This document shows, in pieces, positions 32,766-44,308 of a DNA stretch of 64,000 nucleotides; positions within the stretch are counted from its first letter, which is position 1; every line of letters begins with the position of its first letter. The notes under the pieces were generated by a model. That model was not told where the DNA came from, did not search any database, and saw only the letters and a list, made by a program, of their open reading frames with translations. Position numbers and translations under genes: made by a program. Source of the stretch: Sequoia sempervirens (Eukaryota > Streptophyta > Pinopsida > Cupressales > Cupressaceae); NCBI GenBank assembly GCA_007258455.2, contig VDFB02373365.1:218297765-218361764 (forward strand), written 5' to 3'.

Positions 32766-35700
32766 ATGGAGGGATCCTCAATGTCTGAAGCAGAAAGAAT
32801 TAAGATGGACATTAAGAGAAAGATCCCTGAAAGTAAGATCACTTCTATCTGGTCAGAAGTGACAAATACCAATGTTGGGCTATGAGACTATGAGGAGTTC
32901 AAGGGTAGAATGGCAGCACAAGATCTTCCTCTGGTGGCTAAGAGGATATTAGAATCAGGATTAGCACATGAAGCTAGTTTCCCTTCCATGGTGCAGTGTT
33001 ATGAGTTGGTCCTTGATTGTGCCAGGCATTACGACAGTGATACATAGAGAATTATTGGTCCTCAAGGGAGGATTGTGGAAAATTTGAACCTTGTTTCCAT
33101 TGCTCAGACCTTTTACATGCCAGATAGATCTCAAGTGGTGGCATTCAACATGGAAGTAGCCAAGGAGTACTATGAAGAACAGAGTGTCAAATCTCAACAA
33201 CTCATCAATTCTTGGCTGGAGAAGCCTAAGTCTCATTATTCCAAACTGTCTAAGCAACTATTCACGAAAAAGTTCAAAAAGGAGTATTATGATGGCATCA
33301 CTCTTCTTAGCAGGGTGGTTGGATTGAAAAATGCTGGTATATTTGAGAATTGGATGTGTCATGTTATTGTGAGGATGGAATAGGAGAATACTGACTATCA
33401 TTGGGCAGGTGTCATAAGCAGAGTGATTCATGAGCAATTGTCCAATGTGCTATAGACCAAGACCTTCACAATGACCTCGTACTTAGTCTATGCACTTACA
33501 AGATTCCATCCATACAAGGGATTAAGTACCAAGGGTGTCTTTGGACAAGATATTATTTATGAGGTGTACCCTCAATTGCACTTGGGAAGCTTGAACTACA
33601 AGAGGGTGAATGATGCATTCACCAGATTGCTTCAGGAAGCAGAACACAAGAATTTCTGACCAAGCCAAGGAGTTAATCAAAAAATATGGTGCTTGGTTTA
33701 TGGTGCTTGGTTCATTCAATTCCCAACCTTCTCATAAATACGGGTTGATGGTTGTCAAAGGGATCCATACAAACTTCCAAGGTATCCCACTGATCACATC
33801 TTACTTCTGGAGGTCACTAGACAAATATGTAATTTTGATGCTATTGTCAAAAGGGACAAGCATAAGATTGGTTTTGGTGGAGACTTTCCTCTAAGGATAG
33901 GAACTGGAGAGGCATGTCCTTCCATTATTTATGCCCTGGCTTCAGAAGAGGAAATGAGTAACCTTGGTTTATTTTTCCACTCCAAGAGGTCTAGATTTGA
34001 TATAACAGGTGAAGCCCAAAAGAAGGCTAGTAGAGAGTATAGCCATAAGGTTGATCTGGAAGACTACTAGGCCAAATGCAATGATGGATATGAGGTAAGG
34101 AAGAAGAAGTTTTCCTGGCTCCTAGTTGAATCAGTCCATTTATATAATGTGAAGGCAGTCCTTGATCAACTTGAAGATGATGGAAATGTGATTCAAGATC
34201 ATGCTTATGAGGAGATAAAGGACATGTTGATTGGTGATGTGGATTGGATAGAGGAAGAAAAGACATAACTAAAATAGTTAATGTATCCGGTCACCAAGTT
34301 CACCAAGATGTGGCTAAAGCAGAAAATGTGGGAGCTAGAAAATGAAGGTGTAGAATGCAACTATGATTTGATGGGAGATTTAGACCCTCACTCGACTTCT
34401 GAGGAATCCACTGAGCAAGATCCTAAGGGAAAAGGTAAGATGGATTCTCCTTTTAAAATCAAGATAAAAGGTGTTCAGGTGGAGGAAGCCCAGAAAACAG
34501 AAAAATAGAGAAAGCCAATTGCAAAAAAGAGGGGACATACTTCAAGGACTAAGAAGTCTGAAAAAAAGGAAACTGAAAAGTAGAGTCCTGAAGTTGATGT
34601 TCCTATGCCTAAAAGAAGGGGAATTTTGAGATTATCACAAAAGGCAGGCTCCAAGGTGGGAGAGGAAGGAATTGCTCCACCTGTGGTAAATGTAGAAAGC
34701 TCAGAGGAAAAGGCACAGGTGTACACAAGGAGGTCAAAGACTCCTCCCAAGGATAGTGTGCCCAAGGCAGATCTTCCTCCAATTACTTCTCATAAGGAGC
34801 AACATGATGTTCCTTTTCCCATTAAGCTCAAAGTGAACCAGGTGAACCCAAAGAGGCTCAAGATCATCCAGACACTAAGGGGGAGGAATTTCATGAGGGT
34901 GACCTTTACAGTGCAGAAGCAGAAGTTGAAAAAGTGATGCAGTCTCCCTTGGTTGTTTATGAAGTTTCACCTATTAGAACTGAAGAGGTCAAATTGCCTC
35001 AAAGAGAGGAAGAAGCAGAAAAGATTCCATCACCTAAGCACAAGGAGGAACATGTTGAAGAAAAGGTGAGTAAGATAGATGAAACTTCTGAGAAGCAGAG
35101 TTTGGATAAAGAAGCACCTAAGGATCAATAGGAGGAGGTTGGACAGGGTAAGGTGCAGTTAGAGTCCACTGCTCCAAATTGGTTGGACAAGGAAATAAAG
35201 AGAAAGCAGGTTGTTGTGGAGGAAACTCCACCTAACTGGGATGAGTTGTTGGCCAAGATTGGGAAAGATAAGGGTAAGAATAAGGCCAGGGTCATCTCAA
35301 AGATTGAAAGGGATGAGGCAAGTAACAGGGTAGTCCATGTTGCAACTCCTGCTCTAGATAAGAATAGAGATGAGGTAACTACAAAAGATTATAATGTGCA
35401 GACTTTCAATTTAGGGCCCACTTTCGTTGAGCAAGACATTAAAGACTGTCAGGGTTCTAGCATAGTTATCCTAGGGAGATTGAGGAAAGAAATTTAAACT
35501 AAGCAGGACCTAAAGAAGGAAAATGAAAAACTCAGGAAATTCTTGGAGGACCTGATGAAGCCCTTGCAATATATTAACCCCTTGGCCTCTGTTGCAAATC
35601 CCTTACCCCAAGAAATTATCACTGAACTTGAGACATTCTGTCATCTAGAAAGGATGCTATGAGAGAAATTGATTGGTTGAAAGAAGTACTGGCTCAGTAC

Positions 35701-36156
35701 AAGGAAGATACAGATCTCTTGCTGGAGAAAATGAAAACTATCATGGAGTACACCAAGGACAGGATTATATGTGATGAAATTCTCCCTTCCTCCAGAGCTA
35801 TTGAACCTTGGGAGTGGTTTGAGGCATTGAAAATTAGGCAAAAGGTTCTAAGGAAGAATTACAAGTAGAGGAGGAAAATTGATGATACCTTAATTGGTGT
35901 GTATAATGGACCCATTGCTTTCTTTGAGATTATGACAGGGACAAGGAAGATTGCCCCTAAATATTTGAGTTTAGAATAGTTGAGAAAGTGGTGGCATGAT
36001 GTTTATGCTCCAGTCAGTGATGATTCTGTTACTGAACACCAGTTAGATGATGCGGCCACCTCCATTGTTGTCATTGATAAATACCTAACTTATAAGGTTG
36101 AGTGGGATAAGTCAGTGAAACAATCAAGGGAAGAAATTACATCAATTGAGAGCTGA
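32766..36156 (+). pseudogene. Large extra ORF downstream of pol, function unknown
   Basis: A reading frame of about 1,100 codons, broken by several stops and a few frameshifts (for example near 33645), starts at ATG 32766 (MEGSSMSEAERIKMDIKRK). The N-terminal half (to about 34260) is a compact, non-repetitive domain with blocks such as QTFYMPDRSQVVAFNMEV and GLKNAGIFENWMCHVIVRME, WAGVISRVIHEQL, and RFHPYKGLSTKGVFGQDI. The middle (34300-35500) is Lys/Glu/Pro-rich and probably disordered. The C-terminal part (35655-36156) is helical and coiled-coil-like (EIDWLKEVLAQYKEDTDLLL). I recognise no enzyme motif, signal peptide or membrane segment, so it does not look like an envelope protein. Tat elements are known to carry extra ORFs in this region. 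Confidence 0.7.
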
Positions 36157-36234
36157 TTTAAGGTTTTTCCTTTACCACCGGTGGCCAACTTGGATAGGGT
36201 GCTTTTGAAGATGCATGAGATGTTGGATCGGAAT

Positions 36235-36252
36235 AAAGAAAAAGGGGGAAGG
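36235..36252 (+). other. Polypurine tract
   Basis: AAAGAAAAAGGGGGAAGG is an unbroken run of 18 purines about 80 bases after the end of the extra ORF. This is the expected primer site for plus-strand DNA synthesis in an LTR element, and it predicts that an LTR starts just to its right. Confidence 0.72.
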
Positions 36253-36259
36253 TAGTTAA

Positions 36260-36990
36260 TGATGGGCTACATCGATATTTGTGCTTCCCTATTATTTTAG
36301 CATGCATTTTTCTGAGTTGCATTGGAAATCCCAGGCTGACTTGGATGAAGTTCATGCATTAATGCATATTTTATCTCATTTTGAATTTCTCTTGGCCGAC
36401 TTGTTGTGCCTAATTATTATTGTAAAACCCTATCTAGGATGACATGTTTTGGGGGTTCTATAAATATGGCATTTTGCCTCATTTGTAGGGGTTAAGTATA
36501 GACATAAACGAATAGAGAGATAGCTAGTATAGAAGCGAATTAAGTAGAGAAAGAGTTAGCAAGTAGTTGTTCTCAAGAAAATATTGTAACACAAAGTTAG
36601 AATTGTTGCTACAGTGGATAATCTGATGCAAGTAATGACATTGTGATTTGGTGCCATACTTGTGTTCTTATCTTGCATGGTTCTTGTTATTCTATCTTTA
36701 GAATTGCTTTGAGAAAAATTGATATTTAGATTAGATTTGATTTAATGGTGTTTATGATTTGATATTTGAAGTGTTGCAGCAATCCCCGGTCCATACATTT
36801 CACAACCACGACTAATTGTTAGTTGCTTTCAAAGTGCTTTGGACTTTGTGCTTAGTTAGAATTATGAGGGTTTTATTCATTTCAATTTTATTAGGGTTGT
36901 TTGAATGAATGTTCATGATTTGAAAATCCTAACACCTTAAGTGCAGATCCCATGCAGGTGGTAGAAATGGGATTTTGAGGATTGGTCCAT
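36260..36990 (+). repeat. Candidate 3' LTR after the polypurine tract
   Basis: The sequence starts TGATGGGCTACATC 7 bases after the purine run and has a TATA-like CTATAAATATGG at about 36459-36470. A plausible transcript region follows (CATTTTGCCTCATTTGTAGG). I could not fix the right end: a stop near 36645 and one near 36810 are both possible. It does not resemble the 21105-22868 segment, so the pair does not look like two LTRs of one element. Confidence 0.45.
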
Positions 36991-38640
36991 TTCGGTGTTT
37001 TCATTTTGCATTGTTAATCTTGGGTTTGAGTGTTAAATCTAAAGAAATCTCTTTTGAAGCATATCTTTTGTTGTTTCTTTATCATTCGAGTTAAATTAGG
37101 ATTAATATCAGCTATAGCTAAAATCGATAATTTGAGATTAGATTTGGCAGCTGGTAAGGTCCCCATTGTGATTACCAACATTTTCACATTATATTTGAGT
37201 TGTTTAATAAAATTGTCGAAGACGACATTAGAGACCTTGGGGTTATCTGCGGGCTTGCTGATAGAGATTTCCACCTTTCAAAGAGAATAGGATATTAAAT
37301 TATGTTTGAGTTGTTGCTGTGCAGAAAACATCATCAACACGGCCCTATTACTTTCAACAACTATGGTCCTCATTATTAAAAGTGGCCCCATTATGTGCAA
37401 CTGCGGTCCAAATGTCAAAAGCGGACCTATTTTTGAAGCAAAATATGTTAGTTTTTTCAATAGTAGTTGCAATGAAGGAGTGACCATGTAAGATTCTTGT
37501 AGCGTTCGCATAATTTTTTTTCAAGCGCATTTCTAGAACCTGCAATTGCTCAAAATATACTCAAAGAAATGTTAATGTCAAGGACTGAGGTACCACCGGG
37601 CATGCCAGAATGTGTAAGGGGGAGATAAAGAAGCATAAGGAAATCAAACATAAATGAATTAAACAAGATTTAATTCAAATGAAAGATAGATTCCATACCC
37701 ATTACTCATAAAATGAATAATACAATATTACTGAATTCAATGAAATTAAGTAATGAAATCAAAGAAAAATAATAATGAATTCAATTAACTATACTATTAC
37801 CCACCTCATGTTGAAGTGTATCCACAATGATGTTGAATTGTGTTGTATCGATACGGAGCCTCCATTATGCATTTCTGAAATCTTCAATATGTGTGAATGG
37901 TGATTAAAGATGTGTGTAAAAGCTCTCAAGAAATGAATGATTAATTTAGCATTACTTCATTGCACAAAAGATGTCAATTTTTCAATCATTTTTGAGGATG
38001 AAGAAGATTGTTATATAGATTTTATGTTTTGAGATAAATGTGCAAGATTTAACAATGTTGAATCAAGATCAATGGTTGAAAGATTTTGAGAGGATTTAGA
38101 CTACTTAGCTTCTGTGATTGAATCAATTGAGGATATTAATTGATCAAACAGAGGAAAAAGATTGCCTAATTAGTGGAATTGAGCAAATCAAGTTGAGCTT
38201 TCAGTGGGATTGATGAAATAGATTGAGAGGTTAGTGGGATTGTAGAATAGATTGAGAGGTTAGGAAATAGATGAATTAGTTAGCCAATCAAAGTGAGCAA
38301 TTGGTGGACTGTAATGTTCTCAATCATAAAAGCGGGTGGGGGTAATTAATTAATTGAATTAATTAATTACTATTCTAAGTTTGAACATGCAAGTCATGTT
38401 TGAATTTAACAAATAAAGTTGTATGTGTTTGTTTACCATTTGAATGATGTTGAATAATTAATTTAATTATTCTAATTTAGAGAGGGGAATTTGTGATCTC
38501 ATTAAGTTATTAAGTGATAACAATTTAATTAATTTAGATGATGTTAGAACTATAAAATTTTGAAAATTTTACAGTTGTTTATATTCATGAGTTTCCAAAG
38601 AAGTCCTTACCATAAGCACAAGAATCCTCTCTTCATAAAA
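36991..38640. other. AT-rich DNA without recognisable gene
   Basis: Only short chance ORFs. At 37620 a purine run AAGGGGGAGA resembles a polypurine tract, but no LTR start follows. 38344-38370 contains a near-palindromic TAATTAATTAATTGAATTAATTAATTA-type stretch. A sequence at about 38542 starting TGTTAGAAC could be an LTR edge, but I found no partner. Confidence 0.5.
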
Positions 38641-38689
38641 TTTTTGCCTATATTTTGTCATGTGGTCCCATATAATTCGTCTAACCCTA

Positions 38690-39480
38690 AGTATGTCAAT
38701 GTATAATTCATATCGCCAAGAGATGGTGAGGGTCTCCCCGATCCATAAAGAATTTTATACTAAAGGTATATATTTTTCAATCTATCGCCAAGAGTTCAGG
38801 ATTTTCATGCCGATATGATTTCATCTGAAGACACATATCGGCAAGACGCAGTTCATTGTCTCAGCGATCAGAGGATCCTATCGGCAAGAAAATATTTATC
38901 GATATAAGTCATAATGAGCACATGTGTGTTATACCGATGAAGCACAAAATGACTGTCGGTGAGACCTAAGTCATCGGTGAAATGTCCCAAAGCATTCATT
39001 TGGTTTTGCCAATACAACGAAGATGGATTCTGACAATGTATCTGGGTGAGTTCATGGAAGTCCTGCCGACTCTCAATGTCGCTATGACAAGATTATATTA
39101 GTAATAGGACTTGGTGATATTCATTGTCTTGCCGACAACAAGATTCATTGGTGAGACTTGCTTCATCGGTGAGAGCTAAGAGAGTAGTGCCAAATGAAGT
39201 TCCATCGGCAGGAGAAACTATTATGTCTTGGAGATCAACAAGAAAACTAAAGGAAACATCTCTGTAAGACTTGAGTAGTCAGAGGAATGTTTGTCGACCC
39301 CTCAATGTCACAATGATACTCAAAACTAATGGCACAAAGTGTTGGGGAGACTCAAGACATCAGTGGGAATACATGACAACATAGTGATATATAGTCTATT
39401 GACAATCGAAGAGACTCAAGGCGTCGGCGGAACTACATGACGTCTCAGCGAGTGTTTAATAAACATGGAAAAGGCCCGAA
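38690..39480. repeat. Zone of degenerate CGGT/CGGC-AGA motifs
   Basis: Short motifs of the form ATCGGCAAGA, ATCGGTGAGA, TCGCCAAGA and GCCGAC recur at irregular spacing of about 20-80 bases, for example near 38712, 38783, 38833, 38878, 38957, 39065, 39151 and 39197. They stand out because the surrounding DNA has few CpG sites. There is no open reading frame. This could be part of an LTR or a decayed satellite-like array. Confidence 0.55.
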
Positions 39481-40003
39481 CAACGGATCACCTAGATTTG
39501 AATACAAATGGACGCAACCCCTCGTGATGCTGATATATAAATACCAATTTTTGTCAGCGAGAGAGGACATAGATTGAATAAAAATATAGTAGGATACATA
39601 ATGTTAATAATTTTGAGACTATGATGCATGTCTAAAACAATGGAGATTTCAATTGAGTTTATTTGATTTGGTGGAATTTTTCTGGTTTTAGTTGTTTGTT
39701 GTGTTAATTAAAAGTATTGCTGAAGTTGTTGTAGACACCTAAAAATGACCTAGGCCTGCAAGCTTCATTTTTACCACTTTTGTCCTAGCATAATTATGAC
39801 ATTTAATTATGTCCTTGGTCCATTACTTGACTATTGATTAAATATCCATAATTATTTCTAATTAATTCATGTCAGCTTATTTCATGATTTTTTGAAAACA
39901 AAGGGGTAAAAACTTTATTAGAAATCAGAAAAGAGCATTACAATAATAACCACGGGACCCAGTCCCAGAAAACAAGGCGAAAACCCCACAACATAAAACA
40001 AAA

Positions 40004-43000
40004 TCAACTATCCCCATGTATCCTCCTATCCTCTTCCAAGAACTGGTCTAAATCCAGATGCAGCTCAGGGTTAACTTGATCCCAATCCTCAACCTTCCAA
40101 CCATTATCTTGCTCAGAGGCCCATTTGGCCAAGCAGTCAGCAACGCGATTCCACTCCCTTGGGATGTGAACAAAGGATGCCTCCTCCATCCGAGAACTAA
40201 CTTGAAGAATCCGTTGAACCACCGAAGCCAACTGCCAATTTATATCAGATATCTTTCGCTCATTCAAGAGATTAATCAAAATCTGTGAATCAGCTTCACA
40301 TATAACCTTTCTCCATCCCAAAGCAAGGGCCCTCTCCATAGCATGAAGAATTGCTAGACCCTCCATGAAGTTAACAGTCTTCACCCCCTCATGTATAGAG
40401 AATAGAAAAATCACCGAACCAGCTGAGTCCCTGCCAACCCCACCAATTCCAGCAGGCCCAGGATTTCCCCTAGAAGAACCATCAGTATTGATCTTTAAAA
40501 ATCCATTGGGAGGAGGTAACCACCTTCCAACCCGTTGGACCCTCTTTTTCCCATGCCTACAGTTCCTAGAACTGACAAAAGATGAATGAATTTCTTGAAG
40601 ACCTAGTCTGGCCACCAACTCAGCATCACCTCTCTCCAAGGGGAAAACCACATCACATTTAGCTAAAACAGACTCCTGCACCATTCCAAGCATACGCATC
40701 CAAACTTGCCGACCCACCAACTTCTGATCACGAAAAATTCTGCGGTTCCGCTCCAACCAAATCTGCCAAAGCAGAAAGGTAGGGCCCACAAACCAAACTT
40801 CCTGCAAAAAGGAAGCCATAGAAGGAGGTCTTCCCATACTATCCCATAATTCAACCAAAGAGCACGCATGAATACAGGGAAGCTTCCACACCTCCCACCA
40901 CCAATGCCAAAGTTGCACAACAAAGGGGCACCGAAAGAACAAATGTGAAGAATCCTCTTCCGCTCCCCCACACAACACACAAATTGAAGGTCCTTGAAAT
41001 CCCCGTTTACGAATGTTATCCCAGGTCAAGCACCTATTCCAAGCCAAAGTCCAAACAAAGCAGTTGCATTTAGGCCACGAGAGTTTATTCCACACCCTTT
41101 TCCACCAATGAACCTCTGCCCCAGTTAGCTTCTGAGCCAATAACACCTGATAACCAGAAGCAACAGAGTAAACCCCCTTAGGATTATGGGTCCAAGCAAG
41201 AATATCTTCTTCCAGAAGAGAACTACAACTCCTACTATGAAGAATCTTGTGAAGCTCAGCACTTTCTTCCGCAAGTCCCAAATCTGGCCACTCTGCGGGA
41301 TCCTTCCAATGAGCTACCTCCAACTGACCAAAAGAAGCAACAGACTTGAAGTCACTCACCCTAGCCCAGCCAGCCTCGAGAAATCTTTGGCACAAAGGAA
41401 GTAGATTGGGGAACTGAGAAGTAAGTGGAGGGAATCCATCCCAAGAATCTGACCAGAAGAGAGCTTCAGTTCCCCGTCTACAGATCCAAAATAAACCTTC
41501 CTTAATAAGCTTTGCACCCTTCTGAAGAGTACTCCAAATCACTGAACCTTTCCCCTCAAGAGGGTAACGAGGGAGATCCTGCCGTGGAATCCCCGGGAAA
41601 TACTTATGAGATAATATCCTGGCCCACAGCTGATCCTATTCCACACACCATCTCCAAAATAGCTTAGCAGCCACAGCCACTCCAGATAATGCAGACTGTC
41701 GAAGACCAAGACCACCAAATTGCTTTGGGCTGCACACAACATCCCACCTAACCAGGCTCCACTTGGAAGAAGCCAAACTTCCCGCCCATAAGAACTGCCT
41801 TTCAAGAGAATCCAACTCCCTCAGAAAACCCATCGGAGCCACCTGAAGCATACATCTGTAGGTAGGGAGAGCCTGCACCACCGACTTGAGAAGCTGAACC
41901 CGCCCCGCAAAAGACAACCATCTGTGGGTCCAATGATTAACTTTTGCACGGAGCTTATCAATAATATTCTGCCAAGAACCCTTGGGAAGATGGCGAACAG
42001 AAATTGGGAAACCCAGATAAGTCAAAGGGAGAACCCCTATCTGAAACCTTAAGATATTAGCAATTCTTCTCTGTATGGGGCTCGGCGTGTTGAAGAAGAA
42101 TATGGAAGACTTCTCCTCATTAATCAATTGTCCTGAAGCAACAAGATATATGTCCCACACCTGCCTCAAGTTAGTAGCTTCCCTAACAGTAGCCATCCCC
42201 ATCAGGGCAGTATCATCAACAAACTGCAAATGAGATTGCGGAGGCAAGTCTCCACCCCATCGCCAACCTTGAATGATGCCAAGATCCACCCTTCTTTTCA
42301 ACAAACGACCAAGGCCTTCCACAAGAAGCAGAAAAAGATACGGAGAAAGAGGATCCCCTTGGTGCAAACCCCTAGAGGCACCAAAAAGTTCAGAATGATC
42401 TCCATTTATCAAAACTGAGAAGGAAACAGATGTGACACAGCTCATGACCCATTGGATCCACTCCTCACCAAAACCAAAAGCAACAAGGATCTTCTGCAAA
42501 AAAAGACCATCTAACCCTGTCATAAGCCTTAGCCATATCCAGCTTAATGAACATAGCCTTCTCATGGGAGTTGTCCATGGAGTGGATGGTCTCCGTAGCA
42601 ATGACAACCCCATCAAGAATCTGCCGACCTGCCACAAATCCACTCTGTTCCTCCGAAATCAACACTTTAAGCCACTTCTTCAGTCTCTCAGCCAATAACT
42701 TTGAGATGATTTTATAAGCCACATTGCAAAGAGAGATAGGCCGGAACTGAGATAACCTATCAGCCCCTTCACACTTGGGTATGAGAGCAAGGAAGGTGGA
42801 GTTCAGAGCACGAAGCATCTGTTTATTCCTTTGGGACTCAAGGACAACAGCCAGAAGATCCAACTTTATGATATCCCAGAATTCCTGAAAAAATTCAATC
42901 GGGAAACCATCGGGACCAGGAGCTTTACCCTTCTTCATCTGAAACACAATCCCCTCCAGCTCATCAAGAGAGATATCTTTCATCAAATACTCATTCGCCT

Positions 43001-44308
43001 CCCTAGAGACCAACTGAGGAATACAAGAAAGAACCTGTGCTTCCTCAACAGAGCCCCCTTGTGAATCCTCCCTAAATAAAGTAGCAAAATACTGAGATGC
43101 CTCAGCAGAGATTTCTTGAAACGAGGCAAGACGTTCACCCCTATCATTCACCAGAAAAGGAATGGAATTACCATGCCTCCTATCCTTCACAGAATTGAAG
43201 AAGAAGGCGGTGTTTTTATCACCTTCCTGTAACCATTCAACCCGGGCCTTTTGCTTCCAATAGATTTCTTCCCGCAATTCAAATTCCTCAACCACTTTCA
43301 AAGTCTTAGCCTCCTCCCTTAGAAGATCCTCAGAGGCCCCATTCTCACGAATCAACCGCGTAATATTATTCAACTCCTCTTGTGCGGCAACCTTAGCATG
43401 AAAGATATTACCAAAACATCGCCGATTCCACCTTTTAAGCTGATATTTGACAAACTGAAGAAGCTTGGAGAATGTGTACATTGCCGTACCAAAAGTTGGT
43501 CTACCAATCCGCCACCACTCAGCCACATAATCATGAAGAGTGGGATCCCGTAACCACATAAGCTGGAACTTGAATGAGGGAGACCGAGGCCCCCGTGCAG
43601 AGATAATACTAAGCTTAATAGGCCAATGATCAGAACCTCTCCAATCAAGAATTTCAGATCGAGTGGACCATAAGTTTCCAACCCAATAACAGGAAACCAA
43701 GAAACGATCTAGCCTCTCAGCAACACAACTCTCACCAATTCTCCTATTATTCCAAGTGAAGCGACCATTACTAGGTAGAACATCAATAAGATTTAATTCA
43801 GAAATGCTATCTCTGAATAACAGAGCAGAAGGCTCCAACCTAGGAATTCCACCTCTTTTCTCAGACAATTCCACAATAGCATTAAAATCGCCAGCCATAA
43901 CCCACGGATGGTAAGGAGCTAAGCTACGAACAAAATGAAGATGGGACCATAGAAGTTGTTTACCCAGAAACTCAACAGGAGCATACACATTAGAGAGGAG
44001 AATACACTCACCAGTCTCATACCAAGAGGCGACAAGGGATATAGAGGATCTAGAGGACATCCACCATAGGGGGAAAATCTTCCGAGGGTTCCAAAAGCAA
44101 GCCACCCCTCCAGAAACACCAAGAGCCCCCACACACTGGCATTCACCATATTTCCACAGCTTAGGAGCCATGGCCAACATATTATCTACAGATAATTTAG
44201 TCTCCTGAAGAAAAGAACATCCGGAGAATGATTCCTAACCAAATCACAAACAGCTTTTTGTCGAGGGCCACTGTTCAAGCCCCTTACATTCCATGAGAGA
44301 ACAATCAT
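40004..44308 (-). pseudogene. LINE ORF2: endonuclease, RT, RNase H
   Basis: ORF2 nicks target DNA and reverse-transcribes LINE RNA there. It starts MIVLSWNVRGLNS at 44308, overlapping the ORF1 stop as ATGA. Endonuclease: VMAGDFNAIVELSEKRGG (about 43890) and GSDHWPIKLSI (about 43620). RT: KGKAPGPDGFPIEFFQ (about 42900), FRPISLCNVAYKIISK, FIKLDMAKAYDRV (about 42525) and LQFVDDTALMG (about 42200) with the DD pair intact. A zinc-finger-like region CVLCGG...HLFFRCPF lies near 40960. A C-terminal RNase H has INTDGSSRGNPGPAG (about 40490), MEGLAIL, EADSQILINLL and VADCLAKWA. Lesions: a 1-nt loss near 44208-44216, a 1-nt excess in a 7-base homopolymer near 42498-42504, and a TAG at 41636-41638. Confidence 0.9.

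Larger units (their letters stand above)
21105..36260 (+). mobile_element. Tat-type Ty3/Gypsy element with extra ORF
   Basis: Read on the plus strand: LTR-like segment, primer-binding-like site, gag with Cys-His motif, protease, second Cys-His motif, archaeal-type RNase H, RT, degenerate Gypsy RNase H, integrase, long spacer, extra ORF, polypurine tract. RT before integrase, the dual RNase H and the WCxxH...C gag motif point to the Tat lineage of non-chromovirus Ty3/Gypsy. All ORFs carry stops. The 5' LTR-like segment has no clear match after the polypurine tract, so this could be a recombinant or the 3' LTR could be mis-assigned. Boundaries are provisional. Confidence 0.75.

Noticed and set aside
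37556..37640. Purine run AAGGGGGAGA at about 37619-37628 as a polypurine tract
   Set aside because: No TG LTR start follows and no matching repeat was found.
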